From assembly GCA_035352635.1 (NCBI GenBank), contig DAOPYA010000008.1:1-64000 (forward strand): a DNA stretch of 64,000 nucleotides. The letters run 5' to 3'. Source of the DNA: Rifleibacterium sp035352635. GTDB taxonomy: Bacteria; Muiribacteriota; Ozemobacteria; Ozemobacterales; Ozemobacteraceae. The notes under the pieces were generated by a model that was not told the DNA's origin, searched no databases, and saw only the letters and a list, made by a program, of their open reading frames with translations. The position numbers were made by a program, and so were the translations under genes. Below are positions 52,388 to 61,795 of the stretch, piece by piece (the first letter of the stretch is position 1; each line of letters opens with the position of its first letter).

Positions 52388-53929
52388 ATGCATTCAGGCA
52401 GAGATAACCTGGAACGGGCAGCGCAGGCGCTCAGGTGGCGTTACGGTACCTGGGCGGCAATTCTTGCGTCGCTCTGGCTGATGACCGCCTGGAATTTTCT
52501 CACCGGTCTGGTGTTTTTGATCTGCCGTCAGGCCGGGTTGGCAGAGCTTGAATATGCCGGCTTTGCTCTGGCTGGTCTGCCGATCTCGTTGCTGGTGGCT
52601 GCTTTGCTGGTCAGGCGTCGCATTTCGGGCACCGGTGACTGGTTAGCGGTTATTGACAGTCATAATCGCGGCGGCGGTCTGCTGCTTGCCACACACGAAA
52701 CCGGTGATTTTGCCTGGTCAGGGTCTTTTCCGTCGCATATCCGTGTGCCTGAAATAAAGATTCTGGCCGGTCGGCCTTTATTCTCGCTGGTTTTATCTAT
52801 TATTTTCGTGATTCTCTGCCTGAAAATCCCTGTGATTACAGGCCAGTTGGCCTTGAACCCGCACCTTGATCTCAATGAAGCCCAACAAAAGCTTGAAGAA
52901 CAGATCACTGCTCTGGCTGAAGCAGGTATGCTTGCCCCTGACGAAGCAAAAGAGCTGCAGCAGGGTCTCGAACGCATTATCGAAGGCTCAGACCGCAAAG
53001 ACCCCGCTTCGACCTTTGAAGCAATTGACCAGCTTGAAGACCGGCTTAAAAAACGTGCTGCTGCAGGTGTTCACGAGATGGCCACCGAAATTGACGCTAT
53101 GAGCCGTCTTCAGTCGCTTGCCGATCAACTGGCCGACTCTGCGCGATCTGGTTCGGGCGATGCATTGCCGACCCAGGCTCTGGCCCGGCAAATTGCCAGC
53201 ACCCTCGAAAAATCCACTGCCGGCAAGGTTCCCGAGAATATGCAGCGGGCGCTTGATCAGACTGCCGCCGGCGGCCCAGGTTCAAGAGAAGCCGCCGCCC
53301 AGGCCGAAAAGGAGCTACGTGAACATTTTCGCAAAGAAGCCGAAAAAGCTGCTTTCCGTGCCGAGCGACTTGCGAATGCCCGCCTGATTGATCAAAAAAC
53401 TTTCGAAGAACTGGCAAAAGCCGGAAAAATAAGGCCAGCTGATGAGTCTGATTTTGAGCCTGGTGCTGATACAGAGCTTTTACGCGTTCCATCAACCGGG
53501 AGCTGCAATCAGGGCGGTTCAGGCAAAGAAGGTTCTGGCCAGGGGGCGTCCGGTCAGCAAGGTTCGGGTCAAGGCTCTGACGCTCAGCAGAATGGCACGG
53601 CTCTCAGCGGCAATGATGAAGGAACCGGAGCCAGTGGCCAGGCCGGCCGCGGCGGTGGCACTGGGCCAGTCAATTTCGACCGGCGCAGTTCTGAGCACAA
53701 CGTCAAATTTATCGATGAGGCGCTGCCGCCCCCGAATGCCAGCGCTCTTGAGCAGTCGGTCTCTATTGGCGTGAGTATTTCGGCGCCCCAAACCGAAACA
53801 TCTGTGTCGCATGGCAATTCTGCTTCGACTGTCTGGCAGAAACCTGCTGACAGCAGTGGGGAATCTGGTATAATTCTACCGAAACATCGCAGTGCCGTAA
53901 AAAAATATTTCAATCACGAAGCCCCCTGA
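52388..53929 (+). CDS. Membrane protein with coiled coil and Gly/Ser/Gln-rich tail, upstream of MoxR
   Basis: 513 aa. Three hydrophobic segments (about 19-41, 55-72 and 130-150) anchor it. A coiled-coil region (about 160-345) follows, rich in Glu/Ala/Leu, and then a low-complexity Ser/Gly/Gln linker (about 370-420) before a short tail. No catalytic motif is visible. It starts the operon with MoxR, which begins 16 bp after the stop. In planctomycete-like genomes, unknown coiled-coil membrane proteins also precede MoxR clusters, but I cannot name the family. Confidence 0.75.
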   Translation: MHSGRDNLERAAQALRWRYGTWAAILASLWLMTAWNFLTGLVFLICRQAGLAELEYAGFALAGLPISLLVAALLVRRRISGTGDWLAVIDSHNRGGGLLLATHETGDFAWSGSFPSHIRVPEIKILAGRPLFSLVLSIIFVILCLKIPVITGQLALNPHLDLNEAQQKLEEQITALAEAGMLAPDEAKELQQGLERIIEGSDRKDPASTFEAIDQLEDRLKKRAAAGVHEMATEIDAMSRLQSLADQLADSARSGSGDALPTQALARQIASTLEKSTAGKVPENMQRALDQTAAGGPGSREAAAQAEKELREHFRKEAEKAAFRAERLANARLIDQKTFEELAKAGKIRPADESDFEPGADTELLRVPSTGSCNQGGSGKEGSGQGASGQQGSGQGSDAQQNGTALSGNDEGTGASGQAGRGGGTGPVNFDRRSSEHNVKFIDEALPPPNASALEQSVSIGVSISAPQTETSVSHGNSASTVWQKPADSSGESGIILPKHRSAVKKYFNHEAP

Positions 53930-53944
53930 AACAGGAGTTGATCT

Positions 53945-54988
53945 ATGAATGACCCGAAGAAGCTGATCGCGCCGCACGATCTCGAACAGGCTTCACGCCA
54001 GGCTCATCAGGTTCTTGCTGAACTCGATCGCATTCTGATCGGTCGACCGGCTTTGCATCGGCTTGTATTTATCGGCATTCTCAGCAAGGGGCACATTCTT
54101 CTCGAAGGGTTGCCGGGAGTCGGCAAAACTGCGTTGATCAAAACCCTGGGCCAGCTTCTCAGCCTGCAGTTCAGTCGGGTGCAGTTTACACCTGATCTGA
54201 TGCCCGGTGACATTCTTGGGGCGCATATTCTTCAGCAGAACAGCACTGGCCAGCGCGAGATGGTTTTTCAGCCTGGCCCGGTTTTTACCAATATTCTGCT
54301 CGCCGACGAAATTAACCGCGCCTCACCAAAAACCCAGTCAGCCATGCTTGAGGCGATGCAGGAAAAATCGGTGACCCTTCTTGGTACTACCCGCCGCCTG
54401 CCAGACCCATTCTTTGTTCTTGCTTCGCAAAACCCCATCGAACTCGAAGGCACCTACCCGTTGCCCGAGGCCCAGCTCGACCGTTTCCTTTTCAAACTTG
54501 AGGTGGGCGCAGCCAGCAGCGAAACTCTGCGTGAGATAATTACCTCGCGCAGGCATGGTGAACCCCCGGTTCCAGAATTTTCGCTTGGTGCTGCCGATCT
54601 CGCCAGTCTTTTTGCGGTCATGAATGCAATTTATCTGCCTGGTGCAGTTGCCGATTATATCGCTCGCCTCGTGCATGCCACTGACCCGGCCTCTGGCTCT
54701 TTGCCTCAGATAGGTGAATTCGTTCACTACGGAGCTTCACCCCGTGCAGCAATTGCAGTGGCTGAAGCGGCCAGGGGCGTAGCGTTGCTGGCCGGGCGCC
54801 CCTCCGTTGGCTTTGCAGACGTTCGGGAAGTTTTTGTGCCGGCGCTCAACCACAGGGTTTTGCTTAACTACAAGGCCCGATTTGCAGGAATGACAAGCGG
54901 GAACCTGCTTAATATTCTTCTCAAGTCTATTCGCGAAACTGATCTTGAATTTACCGACGGAGTCAGGACGGTGACCGAAAACTCTTGA
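53945..54988 (+). CDS. MoxR-family AAA+ ATPase
   Basis: 347 aa. Walker A GLPGVGKT (55-62), Walker B-type LLADEINRASPKTQSAMLEAMQE and the MoxR/RavA insert are complete, plus PQIGEFVHYGASPRAAIAVAEA in the C-terminal lid. MoxR proteins are cytosolic chaperone-like ATPases that usually act with DUF58/VWA proteins, encoded here a few genes downstream. The next gene overlaps by 4 bp (TTGA). Confidence 0.96.
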   Translation: MNDPKKLIAPHDLEQASRQAHQVLAELDRILIGRPALHRLVFIGILSKGHILLEGLPGVGKTALIKTLGQLLSLQFSRVQFTPDLMPGDILGAHILQQNSTGQREMVFQPGPVFTNILLADEINRASPKTQSAMLEAMQEKSVTLLGTTRRLPDPFFVLASQNPIELEGTYPLPEAQLDRFLFKLEVGAASSETLREIITSRRHGEPPVPEFSLGAADLASLFAVMNAIYLPGAVADYIARLVHATDPASGSLPQIGEFVHYGASPRAAIAVAEAARGVALLAGRPSVGFADVREVFVPALNHRVLLNYKARFAGMTSGNLLNILLKSIRETDLEFTDGVRTVTENS

Positions 54989-56784
54989 AAAGCAACCTGA
55001 AAATACTGCTGTTTTTGTTAATCCTCACCCAGAGCACTATTCTGGGGGCAGCCGAGTCTATTACTCATGATGGGCTGCGCTTTTCAATGGTGCCGGATAT
55101 CGACAATCGCTCTTTTTTTGGCTATTGTTACATTCGGGTAATTGTAGCCAATAGCTCGCCCCGGGCGCGGCAGATCAGGTTTTTTATGCGTGCTGATTAT
55201 GCGCGCGATCTCCAGCAGGTGAGTCGTAGTTTTACCATACAGCCCCAGGAAACCCGCGAAGAATCCTTGCTGTTTCCTAAGTCTGACTTTTCAACCCCGG
55301 GTTTGCAGGTTGAAGTCGATGGCTACAGCCTTGAACAAACGCTCTGGCAGTATTATCGCTCTTATCGAGACTATTACGGCAAAACCCAGGCACTGGTCGA
55401 TTCAAAAATTTCCAAAAATGAATTCGATCTTACGTTTGGAGCAACTGGTGCTTACGGCGCGAAGGGGCTTGAACTCAACCACTTCGACGGAAGTCTTGCG
55501 CAGCTTTTTCACAACTGGCTTGGTTTTTCGCAGTTCAATATTCTGGTTTTTCGCTCTGAAACCATCGATAAAATGCCGGCACCGGTCAAACAGGCGATTT
55601 TTGATTACATCAGAGCCGGCGGAGTGCTGATGGTCATCGGTCAGACTCTCATGCCGGCTGACTTCACCAGAGTCAGCGATGATGATGCGGCAACCTTTTT
55701 TGACGGGGGGTTTGGCCGGGTGTTGCTTCTAAAAAATGATATTCTGAAGCTGCCTGAACAGACTGAAGAACGGCCTGAGGCTCCTGATAATTCCATAGAA
55801 AGCCTTGCTCCCGGCAAACATTCCGCGCACCGCCCCTCAGTAATCGGTGGGACTATAACCCCAGAAATTGAAATCTGTAGCCTGTTTTCAGATACATCTA
55901 TCAAGATGCGCTCTCCGTTTCCATTTGAGGCTAGTGAACTTGAGACCCTTTCAGCACGCTGGTTGATGGTGGTGATTTATCTTTTTGCCCTGTTGATCGG
56001 CCCGGTCAATGTTTTCGTGCTTTATCGCATGGGTCGGCGCATTCTTGTGTTTCTGACCGTGCCCGTAGCTTCACTGATCTGCTGTGGTTTTATTTACTCA
56101 TATTATCTGGTTTTCGAAAGCTCGACATTGCTGGTCAAGCGTCAGACCCTCACCCTGCTTGATGAACGCGAAAGTCGTGCCGTTTCCCTTTGTAATTATG
56201 GAATTTTTTCGGCACGCAGTCGCCCTGAAGGCCTTCATTTTTCAATGCAGACCGAAGTTTATCACATGTCACGAGATGATTACCGTTCTAACGACGCCGG
56301 CAAATACATTGTTCTTGATGAAGACCAGCACCTCGCCGATGGCTGGATCAAACCTAAAATACCTCGTTATCTGCATTTGCGCTCGGTCGAAACACGTCGT
56401 GAGAGGGTGACGCTCTCAATGCGCGATGGTCGCCTGCAGTTGATGAATGGCCTTGGCGCTGACATCGACAAGCTTTTCATCAAGACCCGAGCGGGCAAGA
56501 TTTATTCGCTCAAAAATCTGGCAGCGGGCAATACGGCAGAATTAAAGCCTGAACCGTCGATGCAGTCGACTGAGATCATTTCTTCACCCGCCACAATTTT
56601 TAATGAACACTGGTTCGGAAAGATCTCTGATTTGACGGCTTTGCCCGAAGAATATCTGCGCCCGGGCACCTATGTTGCTTCTCTCAAACAATCACCATTC
56701 CTGCGTCAGGCAATAGAATCCGAAGCTGTTGTCAGCGAAGAGGCCGCTATTATTGGCATCCTCAGGGAGGAACCCGGCTCATGA
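54985..56784 (+). CDS. Membrane protein of the MoxR/ABC operon, unknown family
   Basis: 599 aa from a TTG start that overlaps the moxR stop. A signal peptide (about 1-22) precedes a large beta-rich periplasmic domain containing NILVFRSETIDKMPAPVKQA and GGVLMVIGQTL, a GATase1/beta-sandwich-like pattern. Two membrane helices near 325-375 are followed by a second extracytoplasmic domain. It resembles, in general layout, GldG- or DUF4350-like accessory proteins of ABC transporters, but not enough to name it. The ABC ATPase gene starts within its stop. Confidence 0.7.
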   Translation: MKSNLKILLFLLILTQSTILGAAESITHDGLRFSMVPDIDNRSFFGYCYIRVIVANSSPRARQIRFFMRADYARDLQQVSRSFTIQPQETREESLLFPKSDFSTPGLQVEVDGYSLEQTLWQYYRSYRDYYGKTQALVDSKISKNEFDLTFGATGAYGAKGLELNHFDGSLAQLFHNWLGFSQFNILVFRSETIDKMPAPVKQAIFDYIRAGGVLMVIGQTLMPADFTRVSDDDAATFFDGGFGRVLLLKNDILKLPEQTEERPEAPDNSIESLAPGKHSAHRPSVIGGTITPEIEICSLFSDTSIKMRSPFPFEASELETLSARWLMVVIYLFALLIGPVNVFVLYRMGRRILVFLTVPVASLICCGFIYSYYLVFESSTLLVKRQTLTLLDERESRAVSLCNYGIFSARSRPEGLHFSMQTEVYHMSRDDYRSNDAGKYIVLDEDQHLADGWIKPKIPRYLHLRSVETRRERVTLSMRDGRLQLMNGLGADIDKLFIKTRAGKIYSLKNLAAGNTAELKPEPSMQSTEIISSPATIFNEHWFGKISDLTALPEEYLRPGTYVASLKQSPFLRQAIESEAVVSEEAAIIGILREEPGS

Positions 56785-57710
56785 TGCTCACAGTTGAGAA
56801 TCTCTGCAAGAATTTTGCGACCACTCAGGCAGTCAAGGACTTGACCTTCAGAGTCAGCAGCGGTGATATTACCGGGTTTGTTGGCCCGAATGGCGCCGGC
56901 AAGACCACCACCCTGAGAATTATGGCCACCATTGAAGATCCTTCGTCGGGAGCGGTTTGTATTGATGGCCAATCCATCACGATCCACCCCGAGGCTGCCC
57001 GTGCCTGCATCGGCTTTGTGCCAGATTCACTGCCGCTGCACAATGATATGAGCGTGCATGAATATCTCGATTTTTTTGCCCGGGCCTACGAAATTCCCTC
57101 GGCGCGTCGTCATGGCCTGATTGATGACCTTGAAGAATTCACCAACCTGACCGGCATCCGCGAAAAGCTTATTGTAACGCTCTCAAAGGGTATGAAGCAG
57201 CGGGTCTCGATTGCCAGGGCGCTGATCAACGATCCGCAGTTTCTGCTCATGGATGAACCGGCTGCCGGCCTAGACCCGCGAGCGCGTATTGAACTGCGCG
57301 AACTGTTGCGCGTTTTATCGCGGCAAGGCAAAGGTATTCTCATCAGTTCGCACATTCTCAGCGAGCTTGCCGAGATCTGCACTTCAGCGCTGATTATCGA
57401 ACAGGGAATGCTGCTGAAATTTGGTACTATCGAAGAGGTGACCAATCATGGGCAGGCGGCCCGCCGCCTCATTATCAGGCCGATTTCTGACCTTGAAGCT
57501 CTAAGCAGGTTTCTGGTTCTTGAACCTGGTGTTGGCGGCCTCGTGTTGAACGGTCGCAATCTTGAGTGTGATTATTCAGGCAAGGATGAAGATGCCAGTG
57601 AACTGCTCAACCGTATTATTGCTGCAAATCATCGTTTGATTGAGTTCAGGTTCAAGCAACAGAACCTTGAGTCGGTTTTTATGAATATTACCCGGGGCGA
57701 AGTGCAATGA
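56781..57710 (+). CDS. ABC transporter ATP-binding protein
   Basis: 309 aa. Walker A GPNGAGKT (35-42), signature LSKGMKQR, Walker B FLLMDEPAAGLDP and the switch His in GILISSHILSEL are complete. The long C-terminal extension is typical of ABC-2-type exporters. Its overlap with the following ABC-2 permease (4 bp) supports a pair. The substrate is unknown; the neighbours suggest an envelope role. Confidence 0.96.
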   Translation: MMLTVENLCKNFATTQAVKDLTFRVSSGDITGFVGPNGAGKTTTLRIMATIEDPSSGAVCIDGQSITIHPEAARACIGFVPDSLPLHNDMSVHEYLDFFARAYEIPSARRHGLIDDLEEFTNLTGIREKLIVTLSKGMKQRVSIARALINDPQFLLMDEPAAGLDPRARIELRELLRVLSRQGKGILISSHILSELAEICTSALIIEQGMLLKFGTIEEVTNHGQAARRLIIRPISDLEALSRFLVLEPGVGGLVLNGRNLECDYSGKDEDASELLNRIIAANHRLIEFRFKQQNLESVFMNITRGEVQ

Positions 57711-59161
57711 CAATGATGGAAACTCTTTATAACCGCTTTGATGACCTGCTTAACCCGATTATCGTCAAAGAACTGCGCCAGGTAGTCAGGGGCAAATTTT
57801 TCTGGGGCGTGCTGCTTCTGTTTCTCGCTTTTCAGTGCGCGGTTCTCAGTCTTTCAATCGCTGATCGCGGAATGAGCAGTCGAAGCATTGGCGGCGAGAC
57901 CCTGGCCTTCCTTTTCGGTATCCTGTTTTTTGCCAGCTTTGTGCTGATTCCGATTCAAAATGGTTTCAAATTTTCAACCGAACGCAACGATGGCTCCGAC
58001 GAACTGCTGTTCATAACCACAATAACCCCTGAAACCATTATCAAAGGCAAGTTCTACGCGGCGATGGTTTTTATTTTGCTACTTTTCAGCGCTTTTGCCC
58101 CGTTCATGGCCATGACCTTCTTTCTCAGCGGCGTCGATATGCCTTTGACTTTTTTGACTCTCTTCTTTGCTCTGCTGATCAGCGCTGCCGGTGCGATGGG
58201 GCAGATTTGTTTTGCGGCCCTGGCGCATGACGCCCAGTCGAATAAGGCTTTTCGTGCCATCGGTGGCATGGCTCAGATGATGGCTTTTTTTGCTATCTCA
58301 GGCACTGGTGCCGAAATGGTTCAGTATGGCCCCGGGCGCTTCATGGGCTCTTCACATGCCGGGCTGTTGATTGTTTCCGTAATCTTATTCTGTCTGGCGG
58401 CGGTGTCTTTTTTCTACCGCGCTGCGGCGTCGATCATAGCACCGGCCGGGGCTAACCGCATGCTTCCGGTCAGAAAATGCGGGCTGTTTATCTGGCTCGG
58501 TTCGCTCATTCTCTCGCTTCTCTGGGCTATTCAAGAAAATTCCGGCAAATTTCTCGTTTCCTGGGCGGCGCTAATATGTGTGGGGCTGGTTCTGGCGACC
58601 ATGGTTGCCGTATCTGAGCGCGATTCTTTGTCTGAAAGAGTTGCCCGCGAAATCCCCGCTAATCCCCTGAAAAAACGACTGGCTTTTTTGTTCTACAGTG
58701 GTTCCGCCGGTGGCCTTGCATGGGTAGTCCTGATCATGCTGATTACTCTGCTTACCATGAATTTTTTCCCGCGTGCCCTCGGGCTTCATCAAACAGGTGA
58801 CCTTCCAGATGCAACTGTCGCGATACTTTCATTTTTGGGCTATTGCATTGGCTATGGTCTGCTTGCTTCCTATATCCGTCGCTTGTTTTTCAGCAGCCTG
58901 GTTGATATCCGCAACACCTGGATCATCATGTTCCTCGTTACTGCCTTTTGTTCGGTGGTGCCAATGTTTATCTGGGCGGTGACCGGTTCGGATTACGAAC
59001 TGTTTTTGCTTGGTAATCCCTTTATTGCCCTGTCGCGAGACCGGAGTGACGCAGCCCAGGCTTTTGGCATGCTGCTGGCCGCAGGAGCTGTGTTTATCAA
59101 CCTTCCATGGCTGAAGCGACAGCTTAACGAATTTTTCAAGGCAGGCGACCAGAATGGATGA
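57707..59161 (+). CDS. ABC-2-type transporter permease
   Basis: 484 aa with about ten to twelve hydrophobic helices. The N-terminus reads NPIIVKELRQVVRGKFFWGV, a common ABC-2/NosY-type beginning; STERNDGSDELLFITTITPETIIKGKFYAA is a typical cytosolic loop. Partner of the preceding ATPase. It overlaps the DUF58 gene by 8 bp, tying the transporter to the VWA cluster. Confidence 0.93.
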   Translation: MTMMETLYNRFDDLLNPIIVKELRQVVRGKFFWGVLLLFLAFQCAVLSLSIADRGMSSRSIGGETLAFLFGILFFASFVLIPIQNGFKFSTERNDGSDELLFITTITPETIIKGKFYAAMVFILLLFSAFAPFMAMTFFLSGVDMPLTFLTLFFALLISAAGAMGQICFAALAHDAQSNKAFRAIGGMAQMMAFFAISGTGAEMVQYGPGRFMGSSHAGLLIVSVILFCLAAVSFFYRAAASIIAPAGANRMLPVRKCGLFIWLGSLILSLLWAIQENSGKFLVSWAALICVGLVLATMVAVSERDSLSERVAREIPANPLKKRLAFLFYSGSAGGLAWVVLIMLITLLTMNFFPRALGLHQTGDLPDATVAILSFLGYCIGYGLLASYIRRLFFSSLVDIRNTWIIMFLVTAFCSVVPMFIWAVTGSDYELFLLGNPFIALSRDRSDAAQAFGMLLAAGAVFINLPWLKRQLNEFFKAGDQNG

Positions 59162-60032
59162 GCGCCACCGTAAATCTCTGGATGCCGCTGAACTGGCTGG
59201 CCAGAAGTTTTATCTCAACGTCTCATCGCGTTTTTCAGGAATGCAGGGCGGTAACCGCTTCGGCAGAAATACCGGCAACTCGCTTGAGTTTCTCGACCAT
59301 CGTGAATACCAGCCGGGCGATGATATCAGGCATATCGACTGGAACGCCATGGCCCGCTCAGATCGACTGACCGTTAAACTGTATCGTGAAGAAGTGGCCC
59401 CTCATCTTGATCTGCTGCTCGATACTTCCGCTTCGATGGCTCTCGAAAACAGTCGCAAGGCAGAAGGCCTTTTTGCTCTTGCTGCGTTGCTGAGAATCGC
59501 CGCAGTTAATGCCGGTTATACAGTCTCAAGCTGGCTTGCCGGGGACAGATGCCGCCGCGTCGAACCAGCGGCACTGCCAGTCTGTGAATGGCCTGATGCC
59601 GAATGCAACTACCCCGGCAACGTCGGTCAGACACTTGTCAGTTTTCCTCCCGCATTGCGAACTTCAGGCGTCAGGGTTTTAATCAGCGACCTGTTCTGGA
59701 ACCAGGAACCCCAGGCTGTTTTGCGCCAGTTATCTGAAAATGCCGCCTTGCTGGTAGTCGTGCAATTGCTGGCCGGGCACGATATCGACCCTGAACTGGC
59801 CGGCAATGTCAGGCTCGTTGATTCTGAGACCGGCGAAACCGTGGAACTTGTGGCTGAAGAGGCTTTATTGCGCGAGTATCGCAGCAATTTTACCCGACAC
59901 CAGGAAGACTGGAAGAAAAGTTGCACCCGTGCCGGGGCGGTTTTCTGCCAGTGTGTTGCCGAGAATTTTCTGCATGATTTTGTTCCGGCCGAACTGCTGC
60001 GCAACGAAATTCTCATGACCAGGAGCCGATAA
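59154..60032 (+). CDS. DUF58 protein
   Basis: 292 aa without membrane segments. The DUF58 signature is in DHREYQPGDDIRHIDWNAMA (about 62-81), followed by a VWA-like metal site LLLDTSASMAL. DUF58 proteins normally work with MoxR, as here. Its C-terminus is followed by the BatA-like gene with a TAATG overlap. Confidence 0.94.
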   Translation: MDERHRKSLDAAELAGQKFYLNVSSRFSGMQGGNRFGRNTGNSLEFLDHREYQPGDDIRHIDWNAMARSDRLTVKLYREEVAPHLDLLLDTSASMALENSRKAEGLFALAALLRIAAVNAGYTVSSWLAGDRCRRVEPAALPVCEWPDAECNYPGNVGQTLVSFPPALRTSGVRVLISDLFWNQEPQAVLRQLSENAALLVVVQLLAGHDIDPELAGNVRLVDSETGETVELVAEEALLREYRSNFTRHQEDWKKSCTRAGAVFCQCVAENFLHDFVPAELLRNEILMTRSR

Positions 60033-61795
60033 TGCCTTTTTTCATGAGTCCGGCGGCATTCTGGGGCCTCTTGACCACGCTGGTGCTCGCGGGCATCTAT
60101 TTTTTCAGACGCCGTTCACGCACAATTCAGGTCTCGTCACTGATGTTTTTTGGCCGGGCGAAACAGGCTGCTGAAGGTGGGCGGCGCCTTACCAGGCTGC
60201 AAGCTCCCCTGATCATGTTTATAGAAATTGTCATACTGGTGCTCCTGGTTCTGGCAGCTGCGAATCCTCGTTCTATCAGTGGTGAAAAGCTTATTCCCGT
60301 GACTCTGATTCTCGATGATTCTCTGTCGATGGCCGTAAATGAACCCGAAAGCCCCCGGGCCAAAGCGCTTGCCTGCCTCGAAAAAGTTTTTTTCTCGCGG
60401 CCGGCTTTCCGATTTACCCTTATAAAAGCCGGGGTTCAGCCAGAAGTGCTCGGTCGTCAGGATATGCCAGGAAATGAAGCCGCGATGATGGTCGGTAACT
60501 GGCGATGTAACTCGGCGTCGGCAGATATTTTCAAAGCCCTGCGCTATGTGGCCGAAAGCCTGAGCGCCGAAAGTCACACCTTTGTTCTCACTGACCATCA
60601 GGCGCTCAGCGATTACTCTGGAAAAGCAGGCTGGCTGGCGTTTGGCAAACCAGTCGCCAATCTGGCGGTTACTGCTGTCAGCCGCTATGCCCTCGGAACG
60701 GTTGATCGCTGTTTTGTTGAATTCAGCAATTTTGCTTCTCAACCGGCCAGTATTGACGCCGAGGTTCTTATTGCCGGCCGTGGCGAGCCGATTGAACGAC
60801 TCGCAGAGATGCTTCCCCCCAAAGGCACTATTCGCCGACGTTTTGTTCTCAAAGATGTTACGGCTCCGGTGCAGGTGCGTATCAACAATGACCCGGTTGC
60901 TTTTGACAATTCTGCCTGGCTTTTACCGGTCAGGCCTGACCCTGTTGAGGTCGAAATAAGTCTCAGATCAGCTTATCTCAAAAGCCTGGTCGAAAAAGCA
61001 GTTATGGCGGCGGGCCTGGCCAAGCTTGTTGCCACCTCGGCGCAATTGCTCATTACCGATGCAAAACTCCTCGCCCCTGCTGAACGACTCTGGCAGCTCT
61101 ATCTGCCCGTGGCTTCGCAGACGGCAGCTTTTTCCGGGGTGGTTGCCGTCGATAAGGAACATCCGCTGACGGCGGGTATGCCGGCATTAAAGGCAGCCTG
61201 GGCAATAGATCCTGGTTTTGCTACTGCCGGCATACCTCTGATGACCGCGGCGGCAATTCCATTGCTGACCGTGCGTGGCGAACCATCGCAGCAGTTGCTT
61301 GTCAGTCTGAATCTGGTGCCTGAATACTCAGATCTGCAAAAAAGCCCCATCTGGCCGGTGCTGTTCTGGAACCTTCTCAACTGGCGTCAACAGCATAATC
61401 CCGGCCCGGTTACCGCAAATTTCCGCAGCGGCGCGGTAATTACCTGCTCTTTGCCTCCTGAAGCCACTTCGGCCGCACTTTATGACCAGGCCGGGCGAAA
61501 GGTCGAAGATGCCACGGTCTGGCGTCATCAGGCTGTTTTTCAGACTTCCAGGGCTGGTATCTACGAAATCAAGGCAGCTGACGCATCATGGCCGCTCGCC
61601 ATCAATCTTTGTTCTGCTGCCGAATCAGATATGACCCGGGCGGGCTGGTCACCGGTTCCTGCAATGCCGCTGCCCGGTGACGCAATGCAGAAACTTGCTG
61701 ACGTTCGCTGGTGGTTCATTCTGCCGGCTCTCTGTCTGATGGCTTTGCATCAATGGCTGGCAACCAGAAGGAGGGCGGCTGATGCTTCTTTCTGA
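60032..61795 (+). CDS. BatA-like membrane protein with a VWA-type domain
   Basis: 587 aa. The N-terminal double membrane segment (FFMSPAAFWGLLTTLVLAGI and LIMFIEIVILVLLVLAAA) is the BatA-family pattern. ILDDSLSM (DxSxS) is a VWA metal-site motif. The C-terminus ends in a further membrane helix (WWFILPALCLMAL). Bat proteins sit in the inner membrane. It overlaps the next gene by 14 bp. Confidence 0.88.
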   Translation: MPFFMSPAAFWGLLTTLVLAGIYFFRRRSRTIQVSSLMFFGRAKQAAEGGRRLTRLQAPLIMFIEIVILVLLVLAAANPRSISGEKLIPVTLILDDSLSMAVNEPESPRAKALACLEKVFFSRPAFRFTLIKAGVQPEVLGRQDMPGNEAAMMVGNWRCNSASADIFKALRYVAESLSAESHTFVLTDHQALSDYSGKAGWLAFGKPVANLAVTAVSRYALGTVDRCFVEFSNFASQPASIDAEVLIAGRGEPIERLAEMLPPKGTIRRRFVLKDVTAPVQVRINNDPVAFDNSAWLLPVRPDPVEVEISLRSAYLKSLVEKAVMAAGLAKLVATSAQLLITDAKLLAPAERLWQLYLPVASQTAAFSGVVAVDKEHPLTAGMPALKAAWAIDPGFATAGIPLMTAAAIPLLTVRGEPSQQLLVSLNLVPEYSDLQKSPIWPVLFWNLLNWRQQHNPGPVTANFRSGAVITCSLPPEATSAALYDQAGRKVEDATVWRHQAVFQTSRAGIYEIKAADASWPLAINLCSAAESDMTRAGWSPVPAMPLPGDAMQKLADVRWWFILPALCLMALHQWLATRRRAADASF